From Aminobacter aminovorans (lineage in GTDB: Bacteria > Pseudomonadota > Alphaproteobacteria > Rhizobiales > Rhizobiaceae): a stretch of 64,000 nucleotides of DNA. Below, in pieces: positions 44,454 to 53,473 of the stretch. The translations under genes were made by a program, and so were the position numbers. The stretch is taken from the NCBI RefSeq assembly GCF_900445235.1, contig NZ_UFSM01000002.1, positions 124,001 through 188,000 on the forward strand, written 5' to 3'. How positions within the stretch are numbered: the first letter of the stretch is position 1; every line of letters begins with the position of its first letter. The notes under the pieces are model-generated. The model made no database searches, had not been told where the DNA came from, and saw only the letters and a list, made by a program, of their open reading frames with translations.

Positions 44454-44652
44454 GCTGTTTGCGGCGGGCGATCCATGAAGACCTCACTCAGTTCTACTGC
44501 ATGGTCGGAGCCGGCATTTCAGAAGCGCGCTGCGCCCGAGCGCCAATTCGGGGCTTCTGATCCGCGCGGCCCAGCATTCTCTTCGAACCAGCTGGCCGAA
44601 ACGCGCGACGCCTCGGTTTCGGTGTCGATGAGCAATTTGCCATTTGACGAAG

Positions 44653-44684
44653 GCCCGCGGCCGAAAGGTTGCGGGGGCTTTTTT
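44653..44684 (+). terminator. Rho-independent-type terminator
   Basis: GCCCGCGGCC-GAAA-GGTTGCGGGGGC, followed by TTTTTT, lies 200 bp after the cysteine hydrolase gene. The stem is imperfect, but the loop and U-run are typical. Confidence 0.65.
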
Positions 44685-44744
44685 GCAACCATGCACAACG
44701 GACAGCGTTGGTATGGCCGGGAGGCTAAACCTAGGAGAACGATC

Positions 44745-44993
44745 GTGAGGAAACTCATTATTGCACTCGGTGCTGCGGCTCTCATGAGCGGTGCAGCCTT
44801 TGCCGCGACCGTCGATGGCGTGGTCAAGGAATACATCAAGGAGACGAAGGTCATCACACTGGAGGATGGCAAGAGCTTCACAGTACCGCCAGATGTGGCG
44901 ATCCCCCCAGAAGTTGCTGTCGGCGCCAAGGTCTCGATTTCGACCGCCGATGACGACGCGACAAAGGTGACCGGGGTAACGCTCTCGCCATAA
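44745..44993 (+). CDS. DUF1344 small periplasmic protein
   Basis: This 82-residue protein has a signal peptide (KLIIALGAAALMSGAAFA, cleavage near residue 19) and a short beta-rich domain (VDGVVKEYIKETKVITLEDG, then FTVPPDV) typical of DUF1344 proteins of Rhizobiales. The function is unknown. The start is GTG with AGGAGA upstream, and a terminator follows the stop. Confidence 0.82.
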   Translation: MRKLIIALGAAALMSGAAFAATVDGVVKEYIKETKVITLEDGKSFTVPPDVAIPPEVAVGAKVSISTADDDATKVTGVTLSP

Positions 44994-45007
44994 GATTTTT
45001 AGCATTT

Positions 45008-45036
45008 GCGCCCCGCTGGCTAGGCTGGCGGGGCGC
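45008..45036 (+). terminator. Hairpin terminator after the DUF1344 gene
   Basis: A perfect 9-bp stem GCGCCCCGC / GCGGGGCGC with an 11-nt loop lies 14 bp past the stop codon, followed by ATTT. Confidence 0.6.
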
Positions 45037-45390
45037 ATTTCTGCTAAATTGCAGCTAACCTAATGCCGAGCCTGTACGCCGGCTCTTTTCGACAGATTTG
45101 CCAATCGAGACTGCAGATACGCGGGTGGAGCGCTGGCAACGCCCAGCCTTTAAGCGCTCCCAGCAATTGGCCTGCCGAGGTCCACCTCGGGCAGAACTCG
45201 TCTTTTGGGGCGCTCAGATAGTTGCCAGATTGCCCGATTGACCTTTTGGGTGCCGACTACCAGGGAGGAGGTGTGTCCCTGAAAAAGTTATGCGCGTATC
45301 GCGGAACGACGGTTCAACCGTTGATGACTCGACTGACTTTTGCGAGTTTGCCAAACATTCTCTGCGTGACGGTCATACCGGAGGTAAGCG

Positions 45391-45654
45391 ATGCCTTTTG
45401 GTGGAACTTGTTTTGGGCCCGGCGATCTGGATTTCATGGCGCGCATCCTGATGGAAACCCTGCCGCCTTCTGCCACTGACATGGATAAGCAATTGCAGAC
45501 CGCATCGTTGCTCTGTCTATACGGATCGGGCGTCACCGACACGGATCAACTGATCCATATCCTCAAGGAAGGGAGCCATAGTCGCGCTCGTCAAGACTGG
45601 CGCAGGATGCCCGGGCGTTCTCCCTCCTTGTCGGGAACACCCTCTGGCCGGTAA
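45391..45654 (+). CDS. Hypothetical 87-residue protein
   Basis: It reads MPFGGTCFGPGDLDFMARIL and then CLYGSGVTDTDQLIHILKEG, a plausible small soluble protein. CCGGAGGTAAGCG before the ATG is a strong ribosome site. The last 25 residues are basic and low-complexity. No family recognised. Confidence 0.4.
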   Translation: MPFGGTCFGPGDLDFMARILMETLPPSATDMDKQLQTASLLCLYGSGVTDTDQLIHILKEGSHSRARQDWRRMPGRSPSLSGTPSGR

Positions 45655-46059
45655 CGCCGGCCAGCATTTTGGCAAATTGGCGCGTCGGCCGCCTTCCCAC
45701 AACTGCCTAAAGGCCAGCTTTTTTTGCGGCTCGACGGAACCCGGTCAAAATACGTGAGTTAGGATAGCCCGTGTAAACGTGGTCCGTCCCTCAGCCACGT
45801 TTGGTGAAGCCTCCGGGTTCATGCCCCTGCAGCTTTCGCACAATGGGCTGAGCGCTGCCGTTGCATCGCTCCAAGTGGGGCCCGCCGCTTCTCCTCGACC
45901 CGGAAGCGGTGGGCCCTTTGTAGCGCGCGGGGTCTGTCGCATCGCTGCCGCGGTAAAGTCTTTGTGCCGACGGCAGACGCAGGACCGACCAAGGTCCAGA
46001 TCCCATTGCGCCATAGATGCGCTGCGTAGAGCGGCGCGATGCGCGAGGGACCAAGCCTG
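45655..46059. other. Intergenic, no gene seen
   Basis: Short overlapping frames only; no recognisable motif. It is the junction between the small-gene region and the exopolysaccharide locus. Confidence 0.4.
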
Positions 46060-47232
46060 TCAGACGCGCACCAGATCCCTGAGCATTCGTTCAAAGTGCT
46101 CGACGTAGCGCTCCTCCGAAAACTCCTCGAATACTCGGCTGAAGCCCCCTTCAGCGAGACGTTCAGCAAGTTTGTTGTCAGTGAGCAACAATTCAAGCTT
46201 CGCGGCCAGGTCGCCAACATCTTCAGGGTCAAAGAGTAGCCCGTTTTCGCCATCTTCCACATATGTCGGAATGCCGTCGACGCGCGTTGCGACTATAGGC
46301 TTGCGTGCAGCCATAGCCTCCAGGAGCACGCGGCCCATCCCTTCCGTGCGAGAAGGGAGCACCATAGCGCGACAGCCGGCAATAAGACGCATCGCTTCCT
46401 CGTGCGGCACACCAGCTCGAAAAGTGATACGAGGATTTTTGGCCGCCAGTTCCTCGAACCAGGATCTGTCGGGACAGTGCCCGACCACCAGGAGTGTGAC
46501 AGACGGGAATTTGTCCGAAATCGCATTGAATGCACGGATGAGAACGTCGACGCCCTTGAGAAACCATGGAGAGCCCAGGAACAAGATATAGTTGCCATGG
46601 CTTTCAACATGAGCGGGACCATCTTCCCGCTCGATAAGGGAAAGCGGTGCGAAGTCATGAAAGACGACGGATTTCGGCCAAATGGCCCCCGGCAAGCCAT
46701 CAAGTTGTGCCGGATAGAGAAGCTTAAGCAGGTCAGCGCGTCTTAGAACGGCGGGGACGAGCCAGCCGGCCGCCCATGCCCGCAGCCGCGAACCCATATC
46801 TGACGAGTAGCGGTACCCCTTGGTTGGATTGCCGGGGACGTCGATGATCAGGGGTGTTCCGGTCAACCTGCTGACAACCAATCCCGCGATCGACGGTATG
46901 AATGGGCCATAAGTGACTATGGCATCGTAACGCCCCCCGCTCAAAGAAAGCAGCACGCCCTTGAGCGAAAAATACAAAAATGTCCTGAGAGGTCGCAAGA
47001 AGCCAGACGATGAAGCGATCATCGCATGATACCGGAAACCACCCAAGACCTGGAAACGCCTGGCAGCCGGCCGCCGCGTGTCATCATCCTCGCTCGACCA
47101 TCTGGTTGTAACCAGATCGCCGTGGCTCATACGTGAAAGATGGAAAAGTACATTTCTTCGCTCGGTAATGCTGGGCGGCACGGGTCCAGGATGAATGAAC
47201 AAAACCCTGTAGCGTCGCCTATTCACCGCCAT
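46060..47232 (-). CDS. GT4-family glycosyltransferase
   Basis: This 390-residue GT-B enzyme has an N-terminal domain with VLFIHPGPVPPS and a C-terminal domain with LFLGSPWFLKGVDVLIRAF. The donor-site motif is SRTEGMGRVLLEAMA (EX7E), followed by GLLFDPEDVGDLA. It transfers a sugar from a nucleotide donor to a growing lipid-linked oligosaccharide on the cytoplasmic side. ATG 47232 (MAVNRRRYRV) is chosen; it overlaps the upstream glycosyltransferase by 14 bp, so the pair is one operon. Confidence 0.92.
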   Translation of the reverse strand: MAVNRRRYRVLFIHPGPVPPSITERRNVLFHLSRMSHGDLVTTRWSSEDDDTRRPAARRFQVLGGFRYHAMIASSSGFLRPLRTFLYFSLKGVLLSLSGGRYDAIVTYGPFIPSIAGLVVSRLTGTPLIIDVPGNPTKGYRYSSDMGSRLRAWAAGWLVPAVLRRADLLKLLYPAQLDGLPGAIWPKSVVFHDFAPLSLIEREDGPAHVESHGNYILFLGSPWFLKGVDVLIRAFNAISDKFPSVTLLVVGHCPDRSWFEELAAKNPRITFRAGVPHEEAMRLIAGCRAMVLPSRTEGMGRVLLEAMAARKPIVATRVDGIPTYVEDGENGLLFDPEDVGDLAAKLELLLTDNKLAERLAEGGFSRVFEEFSEERYVEHFERMLRDLVRV

Positions 47233-48430
47233 GGGCTTTTGAGCCTTGCTCAGAGTAGCGCGCGAGAATCCGGTCCACACTCTCTTCCCAGGAAAACGTC
47301 TCCGAGAACCTACGAACGAAATCCCGATCATAAGCGTGGAAAAGTGCTTCGGCCAGCGCCTTGGCGAACGCTTCTGGGCTCCGCTCCACCAATGTGCCCA
47401 CCCGCACGTCCGTCACAATTTCGGGATTTCCCCACACATTTGTAGCGACAACGGGCGTGCCGCACGCAAGAGACTCGATCAGTACGTTCGGCCGCCCCTC
47501 TTTGCTGCTCGCAAGGCAAGTCACATCCGCTGCATTGTAATATAATCCCAGCGCCGTCTGCGGTACGTCGCCGGCCAAAACGACATCCACCGATCGACCT
47601 GACCTCTCCAAACTGGATTGAAGTTCCCTGGAACAATCTCCCTCTTCACTCGCAGCTCCGACAATGACCAAAGTCGCCCGGATGCCATAGCGCTCGTCCA
47701 ACACCTTTAGTGCATCGATGAGAATGTGGTGCCCCTTGCGCTCCACGAGGTGTCCGACGGAAAGCAGCACGTTTCCCTCAAGTCGTTTTCCGCCATTCAG
47801 TCGAGCCAGCTGCAAACGGGCTTCGTCTCGATCAATGGGATAGAAGCGATCGCGATTGACGCCGTTTGGAATGACCTCGATCTTTTGTGGTGGCAGGCCG
47901 AGTTCGAGCGCCTTCTGACGCAGCGCTTCGGCCACGGCAAACACCCATCGCGCCCGCCCAAGCGCCCACAATATCTGCCGCCTTCGTCCGGGGTATTCCG
48001 AAAGGACATTCATCTCGTGCCCGCGCAGGGTGATCGAGACAGGTTTTCCAATTGCCGCACCCAGAATGACGCCGGCAACACCATCAGGAAATGCCAGATT
48101 ACACTCTATGACATCGATCTCCTTCGCTCTGCTCAGGACATGAGGGAACAAGCGAAGGGCGAGAAATATCGGATCAAGGGGTTTCAGATATCTGGGAATG
48201 GAGAAGAAACGAGGATACTGGATTTCTACCCCATCGATCCTGTCCGCAGGCGGAATCCCTCGTCTGAGCCTGTATCGGCTGAGAAAGCCGGCGCCCGGGA
48301 AGTAAGTTACCGGAGCGACCACGGTAATCGTGGCTACCTTGGCCAGAGATTTCAATCGTTCGAGTACGAACACCCCGAAATTGGGCATCGTCCGGTTCGG
48401 AAGCAAGGTACTAATCGCCAGAATTCGCAC
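47219..48430 (-). CDS. GT4-family glycosyltransferase
   Basis: This 403-residue GT-B enzyme begins VRILAISTLLPNRTMPNFGVF and has a glycogen-synthase-like acceptor domain (LRGHEMNVLSEYPGRR). The C-terminal site is SVGHLVERKGHHILIDAL with SSKEGRPNVLIESLACG (EX7E). GTG 48430 is chosen because homology starts there; the frame extends 80 codons upstream into the divergent gene without similarity. It is first in the two-gene minus-strand operon. Confidence 0.9.
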   Translation of the reverse strand: MRILAISTLLPNRTMPNFGVFVLERLKSLAKVATITVVAPVTYFPGAGFLSRYRLRRGIPPADRIDGVEIQYPRFFSIPRYLKPLDPIFLALRLFPHVLSRAKEIDVIECNLAFPDGVAGVILGAAIGKPVSITLRGHEMNVLSEYPGRRRQILWALGRARWVFAVAEALRQKALELGLPPQKIEVIPNGVNRDRFYPIDRDEARLQLARLNGGKRLEGNVLLSVGHLVERKGHHILIDALKVLDERYGIRATLVIVGAASEEGDCSRELQSSLERSGRSVDVVLAGDVPQTALGLYYNAADVTCLASSKEGRPNVLIESLACGTPVVATNVWGNPEIVTDVRVGTLVERSPEAFAKALAEALFHAYDRDFVRRFSETFSWEESVDRILARYSEQGSKAHGGE

Positions 48431-48596
48431 GTGGCGCCTTTCGTCCGCGCGATCATCTCGCGTGGTGAACCGATACCATATCAGGTAATCTGAGTCGACG
48501 AAGCGACCGTTGGCGGTATTATTGCCTTGCTGTGAACCTGGCGAAGCTCGAGGCCCTCCAAATGCCCGCCTGCCTTGCAAAATCATCGGTAGCCGC

Positions 48597-49781
48597 GTGA
48601 CGAAGATATTGTGGTTGTGCCCGCGGATCCCGTGGCCTCCAGAAGATGGCGCAAGCGTTGCATCGGCCACATTGATCCGTCAGCTCGGATTGCTGGGGCA
48701 CCAGATAGAATTGATCTGCTTTCCCCAAACCGATCCGGTCATCACCGAACTGGAGGTTGCTGCTCGGCTTGGCACCCAAAAATGCTCGTTCATCAGACGG
48801 GGTCCGCTAACACCACGATACAAAGCCCTGGCTGCGGCGCGTCACATGATAACCCACCCGCTCGCGCCCCTGACGATGCGCGAATTCTATGAACCCAGGC
48901 TCAAGAAAGCGCTCTTCGAGGGCGTGGCTACCGATGCTGAGATCATGGTTTGCGATACACTTCACGTCTGGGGGGCCGTAAGCAACGCGCTTCCCTTCAT
49001 CATCTATCGCGCCCACAACGTCGAGTCACAAATATGGAAACGGGCGTCGAAACACGCGACTAACCCAATATTGCGGATACTTCTTGCGTTTCAGGCCTGG
49101 TGCGTCTTTTCAGCGGAGCGCAGTCTCGCCCGTCGCGCCAATGCCGTGGCCACCGTTTCGGACACGGACGCAAAGTCTTTCACCGATCTGTATGGCGCCG
49201 AGCGTGTGGTGACGGTGCCGATAGGGTTCAACTTCGAAGCTCCGTTGGCGGCCAGTCCAGGCAAAACCGTCAATCTGCTGTTCGTCGGAAAACTCGATTG
49301 GCCACCCAATGCCGAGGGGTTGAGATGGTTCTTGCGTGATATATGGCCAAAAGCGGCCGCCAAACGGCCCCAGCTCAGGCTCCGGATAGTCGGCTCCGGC
49401 CGAAAGCCTGATTTCTCCCCCCTTGAGGGCGTGGAATTTCTGGGTCGGGTCACCGACCTCGTACCGCTATATCGGCAGTGCGACCTCGCGATTGTACCTG
49501 TCAGATATGGCAGCGGGACCAGAGTAAAGGCCATCGAGGCCGCCCGCTACGGACGTGCCCTGTTGAGCACTGGATTGGGAGTGGAGGGGCTGGCGCTCGA
49601 CGATGCCAAGCACTATCTGCGCGCGGAATCTGCCGCCGAATGGATACAGGTCTTGACGAGGGTAACACGTCTCGAATGCGCGGAGCTCGGTGCGCGCGCC
49701 TTCCAGCATCTGCGCGAGGATTTTGACGAGCGAAATTGCGCAAAGCGGTTCGAAACTCTGTTGCCATCCAATAAAGGCTAG
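48597..49781 (+). CDS. GT4-family glycosyltransferase
   Basis: This 394-residue GT-B enzyme reads ILWLCPRIPWPPEDGASVAS at the N terminus, VGKLDWPPNAEGLRWFLRDI at the start of the donor domain, and SGTRVKAIEAARYGRALLST near the end, in place of a canonical EX7E. This layout resembles sugar transferases whose donor domain starts NxEG. GTG 48597 is the likely start. It is divergent from the two minus-strand glycosyltransferases with a 166-bp gap, which probably holds both promoters. Confidence 0.88.
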   Translation: MTKILWLCPRIPWPPEDGASVASATLIRQLGLLGHQIELICFPQTDPVITELEVAARLGTQKCSFIRRGPLTPRYKALAAARHMITHPLAPLTMREFYEPRLKKALFEGVATDAEIMVCDTLHVWGAVSNALPFIIYRAHNVESQIWKRASKHATNPILRILLAFQAWCVFSAERSLARRANAVATVSDTDAKSFTDLYGAERVVTVPIGFNFEAPLAASPGKTVNLLFVGKLDWPPNAEGLRWFLRDIWPKAAAKRPQLRLRIVGSGRKPDFSPLEGVEFLGRVTDLVPLYRQCDLAIVPVRYGSGTRVKAIEAARYGRALLSTGLGVEGLALDDAKHYLRAESAAEWIQVLTRVTRLECAELGARAFQHLREDFDERNCAKRFETLLPSNKG

Positions 49782-49925
49782 GCGTCTGTAGTCGAAAATT
49801 GGCCGACCAAGGGCTTCCTGACGTCCTTTCGATCGGTGGACGATGTCCTGGAGGCGGCTCATACGTACCCATTCCCCTGGTCTTTCGATGGTTCCGGCTG
49901 TGCGCGCACTCCATGACTAGCTCGA

Positions 49926-50867
49926 TTGCAAACGTTGACCCTGCGCGACATGAACAGCAATATGCGGGTGCTCGACCGGGACAAGTTGGTGATGACGTTA
50001 CGCAAGTTGCTTGTCAGCGCATTGGACCGGCCTGGAGGCAGATCAGCGCTGGCCAAGATCGCCTGCCTTTATGCAAAGAGATTGGCCGGAGCCCATTCCA
50101 GGCCAGTGCGCGTCTTTTACGATCGCCTCTCCAGCAGTTGGGGTCGGGAATACGATGGAGAACACGTCGTCGACGGCGCCAAGTTCGAGTATTATGGCGG
50201 GCATCTCATGGCACGAAACGGTGCGGCCCCTTGGCGAGAGTTGGCCCGCAAGTACTGGTTGCAGCATTTCGAGGTGCGCTCCGGTGACGTCGTGCTTGAT
50301 GTGGGCGCCGAGGTCGGCACTGATACCGTTCTCTTCGACGCAGTGGTGGGATCGGGCGGTGTCGTCTTGGCTATCGAAGCTCATCCCGTAACTTTTTTGC
50401 GCCTGAAGAGAACCCTTCAGCTTTCGCATTGCCATCGAACCGTCCCCATACTTGCAGCCATCTCGGCGGTCGCGGGTCCAGTCTTTATAGAGGACGGCCC
50501 GGACAGTCTTTCGTCCACAATCTCGATGGGCTTAGAAGGTCAAGAACGACACATGGTGCCTGGTGTCACTCTTGATGCACTTTGCGAAGAACATGGCATA
50601 AAGGACGTGGCCCTTCTGAAGATGAATATTGAAGGCGCCGAAGCGCCAGCGCTGCAGGGAATGTCAAAGTGTCTGCAGAATACTCGCAATGTCGTCATCG
50701 CTTGCCACGATTTTCGCGCCGATGCGGGCGAGGGAGAACTGTATCGCACGCGCGACAAAGTCTGTGCCAAACTAACGTCACTCGGCTTCGAATTGCTTCC
50801 CAACAGCTTCAACCCCGCAGTGGATCATATCAGCGCCCGCGATCATGTCTTTGCGCGTAGACGATAA
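49926..50867 (+). CDS. FkbM-family methyltransferase
   Basis: This 313-residue protein has an SAM-binding motif I (VVLDVGAEVGTDTVLF) near residue 120, then VLAIEAHPVTFLRLKRTL, and the FkbM signature LLKMNIEGAEAPALQGM near 237 (usually KIDVEGxE). FkbM enzymes O-methylate sugars and polyketides. In this locus O-methylation of an exopolysaccharide sugar is the likely role. It follows the glycosyltransferase by 144 bp. Confidence 0.88.
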   Translation: MQTLTLRDMNSNMRVLDRDKLVMTLRKLLVSALDRPGGRSALAKIACLYAKRLAGAHSRPVRVFYDRLSSSWGREYDGEHVVDGAKFEYYGGHLMARNGAAPWRELARKYWLQHFEVRSGDVVLDVGAEVGTDTVLFDAVVGSGGVVLAIEAHPVTFLRLKRTLQLSHCHRTVPILAAISAVAGPVFIEDGPDSLSSTISMGLEGQERHMVPGVTLDALCEEHGIKDVALLKMNIEGAEAPALQGMSKCLQNTRNVVIACHDFRADAGEGELYRTRDKVCAKLTSLGFELLPNSFNPAVDHISARDHVFARRR

Positions 50868-51357
50868 GCTCAATTCCGCGGGTCTGCCGCGACCGGCCCC
50901 ATGCGTGGTCCTTGGCGCGTAGCCCGATGCAGAGCAACTCAGCATCATCAAGACTGGTTGTATTGCCAGCGATAGGAAACAAATCAATTATCGAGAAGCG
51001 GCATCGGGGTGTCACTCAAGGTCCGGAGGTAACCGATGAGTTCGGCCCGTTGCTTCTCCTCCTGCAGTCCCGGGAAACTCAAGTCTGTTCCAGGTAACAA
51101 GTCTGATCCAGGTAAAGTGAGCGGGGCTGGCGATAAACAGCCTTAATTCCTCGAAGCTCCAATCGCGACCAGCGCCCTATAGACTGGACGATATTGGACG
51201 TCGCCTTCCGAACCCCTCCGCCGCCCTGCGATACCCGATAGGTTGGCTTGTTTGGAACCTGGTCCCTGATGCTGAAAGATGACAGGCTCCGTACTAGCTG
51301 ATGATTTCACGTCCCCGTCGCAAATAGGAGGCGCATGCCAAAGCAACCACCGGTCGC
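50868..51357. other. Intergenic region with a tandem 18-bp repeat
   Basis: No gene is seen. Two tandem copies of an 18-bp unit (CAAGTCTGNTCCAGGTAA, one mismatch) lie at 51080-51115. The region separates the convergent FkbM and phosphatase-fold genes. Confidence 0.5.
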
Positions 51358-52845
51358 CTACAACCCTCGCAGTTTTTCTGCATTACGGACGCCCGAGCCG
51401 GGCGAGGTCGAAATGATCCGTCCGGTCATGGCAACAGGGGCGGGAAGGTTGAAATAGCTGAGCAGCGTCGGCGCGACATCCCGCAGCGAGACGCGCCCGG
51501 CGCCTTGACCGGATGTCGAAACGGGATCCCGAATCCAAAGGATGCCGTCAGGATGATGCATCCCGCTCTTCAATCCCTCGACCTGGTAGAAGAGCCGGAA
51601 GAAGGGTGTCGAGTGGCCGCCTGATCCCGTCAGAGGAACATCCTTCGAAAGTTGCCGGTATATGTTGCATCCGGCATGAATGTCGGTTCCGCTGCAATGC
51701 GCTTCCATGGCCGGCCCCTCGGGTAGAGAAAGCGCGCGCAGAGCTTCGGCCGCAGCTTGTGCAGATGCCTCTGTCTCGAAGCGGATGTGGAACTGTTCCG
51801 ACATCACCGGCTCGACCTTGTAGGGCCCTGCTACGCCTGCAAACTCCAGCACCCGTTCAAAAACGCGAGGGCGATAATAGGTCTTGCCGCCAATCTCTTC
51901 ATAAACGAGGCATGGCTGCTGACTGAGCGCCGAACACAATATCAGCACCGTTCTTCCATCGTCAGTGAGCGCCAGCGCATCACCGATCAAGCGGTCCATT
52001 TCCTTGTAGCCGAACAGAATCGCGCTCCGATATTCCGATTGCTCGATCGGATCGGGCTGAACCGTGAAAATCTCGGGATTCATGTTGCGCCAATACATGT
52101 GCTGGAAATGCGCAGTGCTGTTTATGAAGAACGTCGCGAAATCCGGCTTGTGAGCACGGTGCCAATGTTTGAAGACGTCCCACTGCAGCTTGTCGAGAAT
52201 GGTCGCCCGCTTCCATCTGGCACTCGGGTTCCTACGCTCCTCAATCAACTGGCGTACGATCGATATTGCCGTGTTGGCCGACAAACCGTGTCTCAGCATG
52301 AAGCGCAGGAAGCGTAAATAGTCTCCTTTCGAGAGCGGGACACGATCATTGGTGTATTCCTGGACATTGCGCTGAACAAAGGTGAAGTAGTCCTCGAATG
52401 CACCGGCCGGATGGGGCCGCGTGCCGGTCGCCCACGGATCCGGCAAGATCGCCCCGGTTATGGGCAGGTCGTATCGCGCGTTCATGCTGCCGCAGACAAA
52501 CACGCTCCGGCCGGCTTGAGAGATGAGATCCCAAATCTGCGGACTATCGAGTCTGTGTCCGTCTCCCAGATGAAAGATACCGTGCTGATCGTATGACAGT
52601 CCGCTATGAACAGTTATCCACTGAATCCATGGCTCGAGATTGGGAGCTGCCTCCTCGGCATCAGTAGTGAAAATAGAGGATGCATCGTAAAGTCGCTTAA
52701 AATTGGGAAGCTCCCCCGCCTCCATGAATCGAGAAATCAGCGTCGGACTGAGTTCGTTGAATTCAAGCAGAACGACGGCGCATTTGTCTGGCCGCACTGG
52801 CGATAGTTTGGTCGTGACGTTGTCACTGGACGGCCCCGAACGCAT
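51358..52845 (-). CDS. Alkaline-phosphatase-superfamily protein
   Basis: This 495-residue protein has the overall pattern of type I phosphodiesterase/nucleotide pyrophosphatase-like proteins: VVLLEFNELSPTLISRFMEAG and LPNFKRLY at the start, TVHSGLSYDQHGI near 85, PDFATFFINSTAHFQHMYW near 240, and GGHSTPFFRL near 430. Several canonical metal ligands differ: FNEL for GLDG, and LCSALSQ where SDHG is usual. Catalysis is therefore uncertain. Within this locus a role in adding or removing a phospho-substituent on the polysaccharide is plausible but unproven. Confidence 0.72.
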   Translation of the reverse strand: MRSGPSSDNVTTKLSPVRPDKCAVVLLEFNELSPTLISRFMEAGELPNFKRLYDASSIFTTDAEEAAPNLEPWIQWITVHSGLSYDQHGIFHLGDGHRLDSPQIWDLISQAGRSVFVCGSMNARYDLPITGAILPDPWATGTRPHPAGAFEDYFTFVQRNVQEYTNDRVPLSKGDYLRFLRFMLRHGLSANTAISIVRQLIEERRNPSARWKRATILDKLQWDVFKHWHRAHKPDFATFFINSTAHFQHMYWRNMNPEIFTVQPDPIEQSEYRSAILFGYKEMDRLIGDALALTDDGRTVLILCSALSQQPCLVYEEIGGKTYYRPRVFERVLEFAGVAGPYKVEPVMSEQFHIRFETEASAQAAAEALRALSLPEGPAMEAHCSGTDIHAGCNIYRQLSKDVPLTGSGGHSTPFFRLFYQVEGLKSGMHHPDGILWIRDPVSTSGQGAGRVSLRDVAPTLLSYFNLPAPVAMTGRIISTSPGSGVRNAEKLRGL

Positions 52846-53473
52846 ACAGACCTGCTCCGTAACGGATCGCCTTCTATTCGCATGCTGAGGGGGAGTGTAA
52901 TCTCCTCATTTGGTCATAGCAATTGCGCCACCGCCAGAGACGTTTGCGCGGCCGCCGCATGCTCCAGGCGACAGGGGGCCGAGGACTTGTGCGGGTCCAT
53001 TTGAAGAAACGCGCGTGAGCGAAATCCCAATGTAGACGCCAGTCCGACCCGCCCGATCACACCGGTGAGAGAATATTCCACAATGACATAGTAACATCCT
53101 TAATACGGCAATTCTTCATTCAAAATAGAGTTTATAAGAACTACGCGCAGTGACGATCAGCACTCGCCTTGATCGACCCATTTCGGCAACCGACCGTTGC
53201 ATTCTATACGACATCTCCAGTGGTGTGCACGGCGTAATTGGGACCGCCGCCTATGCCTGAATTAGGCCAAACTTATAAATGAGAACCCCCGTGCATTTTA
53301 CGGCTCCTCCCCGGATGCCTCAGTGCACGCGGTTGTCCACAGCCTAGCGGCTTGCGGTGCCGAATGGATCGCTGCAGGATATTCATCCAACTCTTAAGGC
53401 AGCTTGATTCTATCGGCTGGTACCGGCGCAGCAGCATTGGCTGGAGGCTCGCACGAGAAACGAAAGGTTGGAA
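52846..53473. other. AT-richer upstream region of the RTX gene
   Basis: No supported gene is seen. The stretch 53090-53300 is clearly richer in A and T than its surroundings and probably holds the promoter of the RTX-repeat gene. Confidence 0.4.

Noticed and set aside
47726..48493. A 255-codon plus-strand frame over a glycosyltransferase gene
   Set aside because: It is a shadow of the minus-strand GT4 gene, which shows intact conserved motifs.
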